A DNA stretch of 42,654 bases, taken from NCBI RefSeq assembly GCF_900106555.1, contig NZ_FNOE01000024.1, forward strand, positions 1 to 42,654. The letters are read 5' to 3'. Shown one piece after another: positions 33,889-42,558 of the stretch; positions within the stretch are counted from its first letter, which is position 1, and the number at the start of each line of letters is the position of its first letter. Made by a program: the position numbers and the translations under genes. The notes under the pieces were generated by a model. It was not told the origin of the DNA. It ran no database searches and worked only from the letters and a program-made list of their open reading frames with translations. Origin of the DNA: Nitrosomonas oligotropha (lineage in GTDB: Bacteria; Pseudomonadota; Gammaproteobacteria; Burkholderiales; Nitrosomonadaceae).

Positions 33889-34917
33889 TTATCCGTACCT
33901 GTACAGCAAGGAAGCAGCTGGCAATTGCAATGCTGATCCATTGGGAGGGTAATCGTGAACCCTTAAACGCCGCACCGATCCTTTGCCCGGCCCGTGATTT
34001 CCGTAAATCAGAAAAGGGAATATCCTTCCCCACGGCAACCCAAACTCCCCTAATGTTCTGCCTACGTGATAGCACACGATGGTATCGTCTATAGAAACTA
34101 GGCAGATCCCATTTTTTGCATCGCGGTGTATGTAAATTTCAAATTTATGCCACGCATCAAGCGTAATCGGGAAAGATTTGAAAGTTTCGCGCCAGTAAGA
34201 AAATGTGCCGTCGTAAACCCAAGGCAATATTCCATCCGGAGACGTGGCTATTACGCTTCCATTTGCATTCCGGTCACCGTCTGTACGAGTGTACAGATTC
34301 CCGTCAGCCCCTTTTATTAATCCTACAGTTATCCTGTTATCGCCGTTATACAGATTAGTGTAGCCACCCGACTTAATGTCAAAAATGGTGGTATACCCTC
34401 CGACAGCAAGATCGGTAGCGATAGATGCCGGGAACTTAAAGTAATGGCTAACATATAAATCATTAAAATCGGGAGGAAGCGGCGACATGCCATCTTGAAT
34501 GCGGGAAAATTCTAGGTCTAATTGCGCTCCGAATGGTTGGTTTGTATGATCAACTCGATCTATAGCGCCGGAATCAAGAAGTTCCAGAAACAGCTCCTTT
34601 TCGCCGGGCGCTCCGACGGCATCCCTGATGGTCGCACGCCCGTAACTGCCAGCATTTGCCGCAGTAATGCCACCTGAAACATAATTATTAATTAACAAGC
34701 AATCGGAAAGGACAGATTTAAGCGCCTGATTACTGCCTCCGCCTGAAAATGGCCAAACATAACCAGTATCCGTATCAGTACCAGAGAATGAAGCTCTTCC
34801 TCCTGTTGCAAAAGCCGATATGCTAACTTTGAAATTAGACGCGAAGAGCTGGGTGGATGCCGGTATTGGAGGGTTAATAGTTTTAACTACGCTTATCGTT
34901 GCATTATCAATTGTCAT
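33889..34917 (-). CDS. Phage appendage protein with ConA-like domain
   Basis: This is a 342-residue protein. The middle and end have the pattern of a concanavalin/LamG-like or polysaccharide-lyase-like jelly roll: LYVSHYFKFPASIATDL, DAWHKFEIYIHRDAKNGICL, SIDDTIVCYHVGRTLG. The first 100 residues are Ser/Gly/Asn-rich. The site in the late operon suggests a tail-tip or fibre protein that recognises or cuts host surface sugars. AGGAG precedes the ATG, and its start is two bases after the previous stop. Function is inference. Confidence 0.5.
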   Translation of the reverse strand: MTIDNATISVVKTINPPIPASTQLFASNFKVSISAFATGGRASFSGTDTDTGYVWPFSGGGSNQALKSVLSDCLLINNYVSGGITAANAGSYGRATIRDAVGAPGEKELFLELLDSGAIDRVDHTNQPFGAQLDLEFSRIQDGMSPLPPDFNDLYVSHYFKFPASIATDLAVGGYTTIFDIKSGGYTNLYNGDNRITVGLIKGADGNLYTRTDGDRNANGSVIATSPDGILPWVYDGTFSYWRETFKSFPITLDAWHKFEIYIHRDAKNGICLVSIDDTIVCYHVGRTLGEFGLPWGRIFPFLIYGNHGPGKGSVRRLRVHDYPPNGSALQLPAASLLYRYG

Positions 34918-34918
34918 A

Positions 34919-35716
34919 TCACGCTCCTGGGCCGCAAGTAACTAATCTTGCAAAAACAAAATAAAGTCGCGCAGCATCAACCGTTGGCGCAGCTGAGAAG
35001 TGAAGGCCAAAATCAACATTCATATTGGCTCTATCCATATTTTCAAAATTACTTATTCCATATGCTGAGTGTGGATTATTCGTACTCGGGCCGCCCCAGT
35101 TATCGAAGGCATTCACTCTGATACCCAAATGCTGAATAGTAGTAGAATCGATCCTCCTGAACCGCAGCATCAATTCCGGAATGCCATCGTTAGCGGCGGC
35201 TGTTGTTGTGCTTGCGATAGGATCGTTATTCGCCATCGTGGCATTACTGCCAATATGCACATCCCGGTAAATGGTTTTAGTGTTATCACCAGCATCCGTT
35301 GATGTCCGCTCTATAACTGAGGTGAACTCCATCAAGTCGCCATCCTGCCACAGCGACCCCTCAATTGGAGAGTAAGGAAGAACAAACTTGGCCACCGATA
35401 CCGGAGTGGCGCTGCGCGTTGGCGCAACGTTGTATTTGAGCAGCACGTTAATAGCGCCACCTACCGCCCGCCATCTGGTGCCGTCAGCAAATAACACATT
35501 GCCGCCAATACCTGCGTCGGTTGGTCTATAAATCAGGCCGGGGTGATCCTTGGCGGAAGGAATGTCGTAGAACGGGCCTGAAATAAACTTGCTGGCCAGC
35601 TTATTTCCATCCTTGTCTATTAAATAATCAGAAAAACCGCCTGTCATGTTCATTCGTGGGATACCCAGCGCTTTTGTTTCTTCATCAACATCTGACGGAA
35701 CGCTTACTCCGAACAT
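34919..35716 (-). CDS. Phage structural protein, probable tail appendage
   Basis: This 265-residue protein begins MFGVSVPSDVDEETKALGIP. I chose the ATG at 35716 with GGAGG five bases upstream; GTG and ATG codons just before are also open. Its residues NVLFADGTRWRAVGGAINVLL recall a phage tail-fibre segment, and the C-terminal half is beta-rich with many polar residues. No family was recognised firmly. The gene follows the 96-residue gene directly and precedes the ConA-like gene, so the three are probably one appendage module. Confidence 0.5.
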   Translation of the reverse strand: MFGVSVPSDVDEETKALGIPRMNMTGGFSDYLIDKDGNKLASKFISGPFYDIPSAKDHPGLIYRPTDAGIGGNVLFADGTRWRAVGGAINVLLKYNVAPTRSATPVSVAKFVLPYSPIEGSLWQDGDLMEFTSVIERTSTDAGDNTKTIYRDVHIGSNATMANNDPIASTTTAAANDGIPELMLRFRRIDSTTIQHLGIRVNAFDNWGGPSTNNPHSAYGISNFENMDRANMNVDFGLHFSAAPTVDAARLYFVFARLVTCGPGA

Positions 35717-35718
35717 CA

Positions 35719-36009
35719 TTACCTCCACACCTTATAGATATAGACCGTTCCTGTTGAGCCTGGATTGCCTACGATGGCGATTCTGTCGTTTTCGGCAACG
35801 TCATACAGCCATACGGTTTTTTTGGGGATTATGTCTTTGGCAGTCGTTGGCGTCAGGCTGCTGAGATCGCCTTGATCAATCTTGATGAAACACAGCTCGG
35901 TTGCATAAACTTTGTATGAACCGGCAGGCAGATGAGATGTTTGAGCAGCACTACCGGAAATGCTCAGCGGTACAATATCCGGTGTGCCTTTGATATAGAG
36001 TCCTTCCAT
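35719..36009 (-). CDS. Small phage protein of unknown function
   Basis: This 96-residue protein starts MEGLYIKGTPDIVPLSISGS and is rich in short strands (YKVYATELCFIKIDQGD, ENDRIAIVGNPGSTGTVYIY). The pattern suits a small beta-sandwich found in phage decoration or tail-tip proteins, but no family is sure. The last codons overlap the ribosome site of the next gene (GGAGGTAATG). Confidence 0.45.
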   Translation of the reverse strand: MEGLYIKGTPDIVPLSISGSAAQTSHLPAGSYKVYATELCFIKIDQGDLSSLTPTTAKDIIPKKTVWLYDVAENDRIAIVGNPGSTGTVYIYKVWR

Positions 36010-36018
36010 ATTCCCATC

Positions 36019-36237
36019 CTATAGATCGATAAAACCTTTCGATTTGAGCCACATCGCCAGTCCCACAGCGACAACGCCAATCAACCAAAGCGCTTTACTG
36101 ACCACGCCCTTTCCAACCTCCCGGTATACCTGATCCGCCATTTTGTTTAGCGCCCTTTCAGCAGCTCTTTCGGCGATCTCCTCAACTTGCTCTTCTGTTA
36201 AATACGGGCATCCGCCGCCTGGGTCTTTGTCGCTCAT
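36019..36237 (-). CDS. Small phage membrane protein, holin candidate
   Basis: This 72-residue protein has a charged helical N-terminal half (YLTEEQVEEIAERAAERAL) and one C-terminal membrane helix (ALWLIGVVAVGLAMWL). AGAGGTG lies upstream. A single helix at the end suits a type III holin or anti-holin, but no family is recognised. Confidence 0.5.
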   Translation of the reverse strand: MSDKDPGGGCPYLTEEQVEEIAERAAERALNKMADQVYREVGKGVVSKALWLIGVVAVGLAMWLKSKGFIDL

Positions 36238-36284
36238 CTAGCACCTCTGATTTGTTAATTAATAATCAGCCCGCAATACCAGGC

Positions 36285-36575
36285 TCAGATGTTGGCACCA
36301 ACAATCAGGCCCAAGATAAAGCTGCCCAGCACCACAGCGCCGGTGATCAATGCCGTCCATCTGCTGCGCAGAATTTTTTCAATATGCGGATCGACAACTT
36401 CATCCGCCTGCGCATTAGCTATTTCCAGTTGTTGAAAACTTTTATCCGCATTTTTCTTGGCTTGCACGATCGCGTCCATAACACGCTCCTGCACTTCGTT
36501 CACGCTGCTGGTTTTTACAGCTTCGTGAATTTTGGCCAAGTCATTTTCAAGTTGCGTTCTGATTTCCTTCAGCAT
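36285..36575 (-). CDS. Phage membrane protein with coiled coil
   Basis: This 96-residue protein begins MLKEIRTQLENDLAKIHEAV with GGAGA six bases upstream; an upstream TTG is open. A long helix (to about residue 65) is followed by one C-terminal membrane helix (ALITGAVVLGSFILGLIVGA). It may be a lysis-related or superinfection protein; no family is recognised. It starts next to the terminator that closes gene D. Confidence 0.5.
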   Translation of the reverse strand: MLKEIRTQLENDLAKIHEAVKTSSVNEVQERVMDAIVQAKKNADKSFQQLEIANAQADEVVDPHIEKILRSRWTALITGAVVLGSFILGLIVGANI

Positions 36576-36590
36576 TTCCGTCTCCAAAAA

Positions 36591-36618
36591 TAAAAAAGCC
36601 GCGTTTTATCGCGGCTTT
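36591..36618 (-). terminator. Rho-independent terminator after gene D
   Basis: AAAGCCGCG (36595-36603) pairs with CGCGGCTTT (36610-36618) around TTTTAT. On the minus strand it is followed by a run of T (TTTTTTA). It lies 28 bases beyond the gene D stop and directly before the 96-residue gene. Confidence 0.85.
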
Positions 36619-36645
36619 GGTTGATAAATTCAGTTCAGTTCCTGG

Positions 36646-37698
36646 TCATTCTATTTTCAAAACTTTCAGTTCCTTTTTCTTGGCATTGCCACGGCCAATG
36701 GCGCTTTTGCCTTCGTTTCCGGCGTTGATGCGGAGCGTGGTGATCCATGCGCTACGGGTGAAATTCTGTTCAACCGATTCGATTAAGTAAGTTCCATCGG
36801 CTTCGTCCTTGATGCCGGTCAGTTCCAGCCACTTTTCCGCACCCACATCGGCGCGTCCTTTCATCAATTCGATACGGCCGCTCATCGTGGCACGGTTCAG
36901 CGCGGCCTTGCGGCTTTGGGCTGCGGCCTGAGCTTCCGCTGCTGTGGGGTGGATATGCCGGTCGGTGTGCTTAGGCGCATGCGCGGTGCCCGGCGCCGTT
37001 TCGTTCGTCAAGACGATGGTTTGCAGTTGCCCGGTTGCGCGATTCTGATAGCTCGCGCGCACTTCGCTGTATAGCGCCCGATCAGGAAACGACAGTGAAT
37101 AGCTAGCGATATCGTCACGATGCAGCGCAATTGTCGGCAGTTCAATTCCGCTGCCGCTTTTGCCTTCCCCGCGCGTGATTACAATCAGCTTGCCGTCCTT
37201 TACGGTAGCCGTTGCACCGTACTGGCGTGCCATGCGGGTGATGAAATGCACGTCGGATTCATTAATCTGATCGGCGCGGGCAATGGCCGGATTCAACGGG
37301 CAGAACGGCTGCAACGCATTATCCCGGGCAATATCACCAACAATCGCATCCAGCGTGGTGTTTTCCCACGAGCGGCGCTTTTGCTCCTTGAGCGATGCAA
37401 CCATATCCGCCGGTTTGGCGCGGATCATCATGCTCTGCGGCGGACCGTTGATTTCTATTTCATCGACCGTGTAGCGGCCTATGAACGACAGTTGCCCGTC
37501 GCCTTCGTAGCCCAGGCTAATTTCAAGCGTCGCGCCCTTTTTCGGGAAGGCGACAGCGCCGTCACGGTCATCGATCACGATTTCGCAATCATCCGATTCC
37601 AGCCCGGGCTTGTCGGTTGTGCGCAATGACAGCAACCGGTCACGCAACAGGTCGGTGATGTCCTGATTATCGGCGATGACCTTAAAATCCGGTTTCAA
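36646..37698 (-). CDS. Phage late control protein D (gpD) / baseplate hub
   Basis: This 350-residue protein of the P2 gpD family forms the tail-tip hub, similar to T4 gp27. The start is TTG with GGAG seven bases upstream, next to the X stop. The N-terminus (PDFKVIADNQDITDLLRDRL) and TDKPGLESDDCEIVIDDRDG are typical, as are ISLGYEGDGQLSFIGRYTVD and HFITRMARQYGATATVKDGK. It ends with a basic Lys tail. In P2 the gene is the last of the tail operon, and a terminator follows here as well. Confidence 0.92.
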   Translation of the reverse strand: MKPDFKVIADNQDITDLLRDRLLSLRTTDKPGLESDDCEIVIDDRDGAVAFPKKGATLEISLGYEGDGQLSFIGRYTVDEIEINGPPQSMMIRAKPADMVASLKEQKRRSWENTTLDAIVGDIARDNALQPFCPLNPAIARADQINESDVHFITRMARQYGATATVKDGKLIVITRGEGKSGSGIELPTIALHRDDIASYSLSFPDRALYSEVRASYQNRATGQLQTIVLTNETAPGTAHAPKHTDRHIHPTAAEAQAAAQSRKAALNRATMSGRIELMKGRADVGAEKWLELTGIKDEADGTYLIESVEQNFTRSAWITTLRINAGNEGKSAIGRGNAKKKELKVLKIE

Positions 37699-37701
37699 TC
37701 G

Positions 37702-37908
37702 TCAGCTCCACAACTGAATTTGTTTTTTGGTTTGCGCCGGCAGATTCGGCAAACGGATAATCACGCCCGATGCAAACGGCTGAACCACTTTGGCCAAACC
37801 GGGATTCGCGTGGATAACCGCTTCCACGGTGCCGTTCAGGCTGCCGTAATGCCGGTAGCACAGCGTATCCAGCCGGTCGCCGTCAGATGTTCTGATAGTC
37901 TTCGCCAT
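37702..37908 (-). CDS. Phage tail protein X (LysM-like)
   Basis: This 68-residue protein of the P2 gpX family is a small LysM-like domain: IRTSDGDRLDTLCYRHYGSL, VEAVIHANPGLA and LPPQT-like end. It overlaps the end of U by 26 bases and is followed by D with a 3-base gap. Confidence 0.92.
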   Translation of the reverse strand: MAKTIRTSDGDRLDTLCYRHYGSLNGTVEAVIHANPGLAKVVQPFASGVIIRLPNLPAQTKKQIQLWS

Positions 37909-38848
37909 AACGCTGGAACTCTAATGTGAATTGTTGCTTGCGCGGCATACCGTCGGTAAACAAGTTGCTTTGTTCTTCCTCAATGCGGGTCAGGTACCAT
38001 TGCCCGAGCGTTTCGCCGTAACCGGTGGTCAGATTAACCGGAGTCATTGCATAGCCTATGCTGCGCAATCGATCCAGTTGTCCGGCGCCAGATTTCTTGG
38101 TGAAAATGGCACCGCTGATCGACATGGTCTCCCCGCCCCTGGATACCGCTTGCAGCGCATCACTACGGGTAAGGCGGCTTTGCGCAGAAACGTTATAATT
38201 CGTTTGCCGCCGCAAGGTGTCATACCCAGCCGTGGATAGGTTAAAGTAATAACTTTCTCCACCTTGCGAGGTCAGCACCAGCAAGTGCGCGTGAGCCGCA
38301 CCGGCATCCGGTAGCCCGCCGCGAAACCCGCTCATCAAATCACTTGGCGATAACGTGGTCAGTTCGATATTTTCCAATCCGGATGCACCCTGACCGAATG
38401 CCGCATTGAAAGATTTCTGCACGCCAGTGAATATTGCGTCAACTGCAGAAATAGAATCATTTATCCCGCCACCAACACCATTAATGATGCTCAGCGGATC
38501 GCCGCCGGAAATACCGGTCACGCCTTGCATAATGCGATTACCCAGCGTGCGTGCCAATGAAATGGAATTGCCGATGCTGCTTAAACTGCGCGCTGCTGTA
38601 GCTGCATCAACCCCCAAAACACCGCTAGCCAATATACTATTTGCCTGCGCGAGCGCCTGCCCTGCCGCCTGCATGTTGACAGTACCGGCGCTTTCAATCC
38701 GGCTTAATGAGTCAACAAGCAGGATAAGATTCTGAGCCGCCGTGCTGCCCGTAGTAGCGCTGCGCGTGACGATTCCCTGCATGCGCCTGGTTTGCTCGCA
38801 GGCAACGCTACAACGGGTTGCCGCCGTATCGATCAGATCATTGAACAT
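37883..38848 (-). CDS. Phage tail protein U with extended N-terminus
   Basis: This is a 321-residue protein. Residues about 180-321 are a P2 gpU domain (LVLTSQGGESYYFNLSTAGY, GETMSISGAIFTKKSGAGQ, GQWYLTRIEEEQSNLFTDGM). gpU normally has about 130-160 residues and caps the tail. Here an Ala/Ser/Gly-rich domain of about 180 residues (VTRSATTGSTAAQNLILLVD ... LASGVLGVDAATAARSLSSI) precedes it. AGGA lies before the ATG. The extension may be a fused second domain of a tail protein, as in some P2-like phages. Confidence 0.88.
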   Translation of the reverse strand: MFNDLIDTAATRCSVACEQTRRMQGIVTRSATTGSTAAQNLILLVDSLSRIESAGTVNMQAAGQALAQANSILASGVLGVDAATAARSLSSIGNSISLARTLGNRIMQGVTGISGGDPLSIINGVGGGINDSISAVDAIFTGVQKSFNAAFGQGASGLENIELTTLSPSDLMSGFRGGLPDAGAAHAHLLVLTSQGGESYYFNLSTAGYDTLRRQTNYNVSAQSRLTRSDALQAVSRGGETMSISGAIFTKKSGAGQLDRLRSIGYAMTPVNLTTGYGETLGQWYLTRIEEEQSNLFTDGMPRKQQFTLEFQRYGEDYQNI

Positions 38849-38865
38849 GCAGGAATCCTAGCGAT

Positions 38866-40947
38866 CTATTGCGCGTATGCAGCATCGAACATCGCACCGT
38901 TTGCGCTTCGCGCTTGCTTTTGTTCCAAATGCCGCATAATTTCGTTAACCAGATGATCCGGGTCTTTAACATCGCCTTGCACGGTCACCTGAATTGTCGG
39001 TGAAAAAGTATTATTCTGCGTCGCTGGCGCGGTCATCGCCTTAGCCGCAGCGGCTTGTTCCGGGTGCATCTTGTCGTACAGCCAGCCGCCCAGCGTGGTG
39101 TTTTCACCGGTCATTTTTGACAGACCCTTATCGATCAGCGGCGCAATAACTTCCCCGATCGAATAACCCGCTTGCAGAGCAGCGATACCCATACCAATTG
39201 ACCCGCCAGAAAATTTACCGGCCACTGATCCAAGCATCGATCCGGCGGCTTTACCAAGCCCGCCGAAAATGGAAGTTTTACCGCTACCGGGAAGATTAAG
39301 CTTATCGCCGATACCGCCGGGAATTTTCCCGCCGCCCACCAGCGTCAGCAAACCTTGCAGAACCTTGAGACCACCCAATAATAACTTGACGACACCAACC
39401 ACGGCGCCGATCGCCGCAAATGCCGCAGCCGCGAAGGTCAGGGCTTGCACGGCTTGTGGTGATTCCTTGGCGAGCTCTTCGATTGCGCCGCCGATGCGTA
39501 TGATTTGATCGGCGAACCAATCGGTGACCGGCGATAGCGCATCACCCACGCGAATCATTACTCGGTTGAATGCATTGCCCGCTTCGCTCCATTTCCGCGC
39601 CGATGCCGCGCGGCGGTCGGCTAAATCCTTTTCGATCTTGGCTTCGCCGTCCGCTGCCTGAATCAGGCTCAAATTGCTTTCATGCAGTTTCTGGTTTTGC
39701 AGCACGGCCAGAGCGGCTTGCTTTGCCTGCCGGTCGGAGATGAATTCCGACAAACCGGCCATTTCAAGATAGCCATCAAGCATTTTTTGCGCCGCTGCCG
39801 GGTCCTGCGCATCGGCTATTTGTTTTTGCAGATCGGCCATTTGCGCCGCTTTTGCCGGATCTGACTGGCTCGACATTTTTTGAACCAGTTTCAAAAACGC
39901 AGTGACCGGGTCGAGTCCCTGAGAGATCGCCAGTTCCATCGAGTTTTGCAGGCTGAAGCCTTTCTTCTCGAACTTGGATCTAGTGTCCTCGGACGTGATT
40001 TTGCTGAACAAATTGGCCAGGTTATTCGCCGCTTCATCGGTACTGCCGGCCGCTTTCATTTGCGTTTGCAGCATATTGGCCAACTCAGCCGTGCCGCGTT
40101 CGCCCAAGAAACCGAACATCGTCATTTGCGGCATCAGGCTGGCAAAATGCTTGGCCATGTCTTTCGATTCGAAGCTGCCCAGATCACCGGCAACCGCTAC
40201 TTTACCGAGCGATTTTTCCATCAAAGCGGGATCTGAAATGCCCGCTTGCCGCAATGCCAGAATCATCTTGGCAACGTCTTCGGATTGCGCGTTCTGGCTG
40301 ATACTGAATCGCGCCATCGTTTTGGCCAGGCTGGCGGCTTCTTCCACTGCCATACCACCGGCAACGAGCGTATTGACCGCTTGCGCCAGTTCGCCGTGAC
40401 TCATGCCGCTATCCTGTGCATCTTTCAGAATACCTTCGGATAACGCCTGTTCTTTCACCGTGCGGGCAATGCCGCCTTTGATGGCGATATCACGCACGAT
40501 TGATTCAAAGCTCGCTGAAGCCAGTGCGGGAACCACGGTTGCCGCCACGACACCGGCAATGGCTTGGCCAGAGCGCTTGATATTCTGCATCGCGTCGCCG
40601 ATTTTTGCATTCCCGGCATCCACCATCTCCAAGCCTTTTACCGTTTTCCCCAGCTGATCGTATTCGCGTTGCAGGTCTTTTACGTTGATTCCATGTTTCT
40701 TAAGGTTTTCAATGCTCTTGTCGTGCTTTTCCTTGATCTTGGCAAACGCATCGGTACCGGCAGCCTTGTTCAATTCCTCGCGCAGGCGAATCGTGTCGCC
40801 GATCATCGACTTGAAACCGCGCGCCGATTCGGCTTGTTTCTTGAAATAGCCGATCTTCGACGTGGCGGAACCGATCGCGCTGCTGAAACTTGCCGCAACG
40901 GCGCCGCCGATGATCATTCCTAAGCTGATATTGTTACCGAATGCCAT
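38866..40947 (-). CDS. Phage tail tape measure protein
   Basis: This is a 693-residue protein. I chose the ATG at 40947; the longer frame has a TTG. A coiled-coil N-terminus (KEKHDKSIENLKKHGINVKD) is followed by the PhageMin_Tail segment (about 140-330, with GGMAVEEAASLAKTMARFSI). The family's hydrophobic middle (ALTFAAAAFAAIGAVVGVVK) and the short-tailed C-terminus follow, ending with DVKDPDHLVNEIMRHLEQK. Length should match tail length, which suggests a tail roughly like that of P2 (815 residues). It sits next to U and E'. Confidence 0.93.
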   Translation of the reverse strand: MAFGNNISLGMIIGGAVAASFSSAIGSATSKIGYFKKQAESARGFKSMIGDTIRLREELNKAAGTDAFAKIKEKHDKSIENLKKHGINVKDLQREYDQLGKTVKGLEMVDAGNAKIGDAMQNIKRSGQAIAGVVAATVVPALASASFESIVRDIAIKGGIARTVKEQALSEGILKDAQDSGMSHGELAQAVNTLVAGGMAVEEAASLAKTMARFSISQNAQSEDVAKMILALRQAGISDPALMEKSLGKVAVAGDLGSFESKDMAKHFASLMPQMTMFGFLGERGTAELANMLQTQMKAAGSTDEAANNLANLFSKITSEDTRSKFEKKGFSLQNSMELAISQGLDPVTAFLKLVQKMSSQSDPAKAAQMADLQKQIADAQDPAAAQKMLDGYLEMAGLSEFISDRQAKQAALAVLQNQKLHESNLSLIQAADGEAKIEKDLADRRAASARKWSEAGNAFNRVMIRVGDALSPVTDWFADQIIRIGGAIEELAKESPQAVQALTFAAAAFAAIGAVVGVVKLLLGGLKVLQGLLTLVGGGKIPGGIGDKLNLPGSGKTSIFGGLGKAAGSMLGSVAGKFSGGSIGMGIAALQAGYSIGEVIAPLIDKGLSKMTGENTTLGGWLYDKMHPEQAAAAKAMTAPATQNNTFSPTIQVTVQGDVKDPDHLVNEIMRHLEQKQARSANGAMFDAAYAQ

Positions 40948-40971
40948 GTTCAATCAATCCGCAAAATAGTT

Positions 40972-41064
40972 TCAACAGCGCTTCAACCACTCGATAAATT
41001 CGGGCAGTTCCAATTCATCTATTTCCGACGGCTGGAAATGGTATGTTCTGGCAACTCTTGCCAT
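40972..41064 (-). CDS. Phage tail assembly protein E' (GpE family)
   Basis: A 30-residue frame beginning MARVARTYHFQPSEIDELEL is the GpE-type sequence (normally FHWPPSEMD--DLDEL--W). Its frame is open upstream across the whole end of the E gene (+1, equal to -2, relative to E), so it may be made as an E-E' fusion by programmed frameshifting, as in P2 and Mu. The free ATG has only a weak ribosome site. Confidence 0.75.
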   Translation of the reverse strand: MARVARTYHFQPSEIDELELPEFIEWLKRC

Positions 41065-41110
41065 GCAGTCCCATAAATCCTTTTCATGCGGTATTCCGCC
41101 GATTCCTGTT

Positions 41111-41395
41111 TCAGCCTTTAACCATGTGCTGAAATGCGTTCTGGAGTTTGCCGTAATCGGCGTAATCCAGTTCCTCCAAATCAGATGGTGCGCAATCGGT
41201 CAGTATGCAAAACAGCCGGATTTCCTGTTCTTCCTGATCTTTTCCAGCCATTTTGCTGGCATTGCGAAAATCCTTCAGTTTAGGGCGACGCATCACCAGC
41301 CGGTCCGTGGTGACACCGTTAATCTGTATCGGAATACTCAATTTGACGGTTTCCGTCATTGTGATGACCGGTTTGTTTTCTTCAGCTTCGCTCAT
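41111..41395 (-). CDS. Phage tail assembly chaperone E (gp41/gpE family)
   Basis: This 94-residue chaperone binds the tape measure protein during tail assembly. The family pieces are VKLSIPIQINGVTTDRLVMR and PKLKDFRNA, and the end CAPSDLEELDYADYGKLQNA. AGGAGG precedes the ATG. The next reading frame (E') continues directly, as is typical for this family. Confidence 0.9.
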   Translation of the reverse strand: MSEAEENKPVITMTETVKLSIPIQINGVTTDRLVMRRPKLKDFRNASKMAGKDQEEQEIRLFCILTDCAPSDLEELDYADYGKLQNAFQHMVKG

Positions 41396-41406
41396 GTTTC
41401 CTCCAC

Positions 41407-41910
41407 TTACATGCCAATTGCAGCGCGTTCTTCGGCGGCTTCATCCTTGCCGTTAATCACGCGAATGTTGTTCAAATAATCCAACTCATAAATCACCTGA
41501 CCGCTGACCTCCAGCTTGTAATAGCTGGGCGCAATGCTGTACTTGGTTTCGGCTTTTTCGCCTGGTTTCCAATCGCCCATGTCGATTTCTTCCAGCATGC
41601 CGCGGAAGGTAGCGATAACCGGAACGATAGCGCCTTTCTGATCCTTGAAGGCGCCACGGAAATTACCGTTGAATGCGGTATCGTCGGCGATGCCGAAAAA
41701 CGCCAACGCATCGGTCGACATGCCGCTCAATGAGAAGCTGGCCTCCATCGCTTCCATGCCCATGCCGATCTTGACCGGCCCGTCCATGCCGCCGGCGCGG
41801 TTCTCATCGGTTTTGCGTTTCAGTTTCGGCAGCGTGACCGAGGTAACCTGCCCTGCAAAACCTTTGCCGTCGACGAACAGGTTCATATTCACTAACGTTT
41901 GTGGGATCAT
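41407..41910 (-). CDS. Phage major tail tube protein FII
   Basis: This 167-residue protein of the P2 FII family forms the tail tube. The start is MIPQTLVNMNLFVDGKGFAG with GGAG upstream. VTLPKLKRKTDENRAGGMDG, and GMEAMEASFSLSGMST, are typical. The length is normal. It lies between the truncated sheath and chaperone genes. Confidence 0.94.
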   Translation of the reverse strand: MIPQTLVNMNLFVDGKGFAGQVTSVTLPKLKRKTDENRAGGMDGPVKIGMGMEAMEASFSLSGMSTDALAFFGIADDTAFNGNFRGAFKDQKGAIVPVIATFRGMLEEIDMGDWKPGEKAETKYSIAPSYYKLEVSGQVIYELDYLNNIRVINGKDEAAEERAAIGM

Positions 41911-41925
41911 TTCTCAGGCTCCGTT

Positions 41926-42552
41926 CTAGTTATTGATATCCAGCACTTCGGTGATCCATTGATTGGTCACTTCAACGCGGAATTGTGGATTTTCAGCCGG
42001 TGGAACATCAGTAAATCGAATATTCCAGTACACGCGGTCCTGTTCCAACTGGCTGACCGTATTCAGTTCCGGATCCGGGTACACCTCGAAATTGATGATC
42101 GCGCCCAGTGCTTTCAGGTCGCGCATGAAGGCTTGCAGCCCTTCGGTCACGTCTTTCACGTAGGTTTTGGTGATGGAGCGGTCCACCGCCCATTTGTGCC
42201 CGAAGAGAATCGCATCCATGACGATATCGAGTGTACGCACGCGCGTCACAAATCCCCATTTGGCATCGCTCGACAATGTGCGGTTACCCCACAAGCGGTA
42301 GCCGCCATCGCGGATGATGGTTGTGATGTGCGCGTTGTTCAATAGATTGGCGCGGCAGGTATCGTCGCCATCCAGGAATTCAACCGGGCGCGCGGTGCCG
42401 ATCACGCTCAAGAACTCCTTGTTCGATGGCGACGCCCAGAAGCCATATTCCTTGTCGGTTCTGGCAAACAATCCGGCAACATAAGGCGATGCAGGCATGA
42501 CGATTTCGGCGGATGTGGTTTCGTCCCAGACTTTCAATGCCGGATCGACCAT
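41926..42552 (-). CDS. Phage tail sheath protein FI, 5' end lost
   Basis: The 208 residues are the C-terminal half of the contractile tail sheath (about 390 residues in P2): MVDPALKVWDETTSAEIVMP, AGLFARTDKEYGFWASPSNK, YRLWGNRTLSSDAKWGFVTR and the final EVTNQWITEVLDIN. The phage frame extends two codons (VY) before the ATG and is then stopped by TAG at 42561-42559, where the sequence turns into the repeat-rich IS-like end. A normal sheath reads YMVDP here, so the break is exactly in the middle of the gene. The remaining fragment should not assemble. Confidence 0.88.
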   Translation of the reverse strand: MVDPALKVWDETTSAEIVMPASPYVAGLFARTDKEYGFWASPSNKEFLSVIGTARPVEFLDGDDTCRANLLNNAHITTIIRDGGYRLWGNRTLSSDAKWGFVTRVRTLDIVMDAILFGHKWAVDRSITKTYVKDVTEGLQAFMRDLKALGAIINFEVYPDPELNTVSQLEQDRVYWNIRFTDVPPAENPQFRVEVTNQWITEVLDINN

Positions 42553-42558
42553 GTAAAC

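Larger units (their letters stand above)
33174..42558 (-). mobile_element. P2-like prophage, tail and lysis part
   Basis: All genes here run on the minus strand and follow the P2 tail order FI-FII-E-E'-T-U-X-D. They are followed by small membrane proteins, appendage genes and the Rz/Rz1 spanins next to tRNA-Leu. Head genes, integrase and lysogeny control are not in the window. The right side ends inside the sheath gene at what looks like an IS end. Confidence 0.85.
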
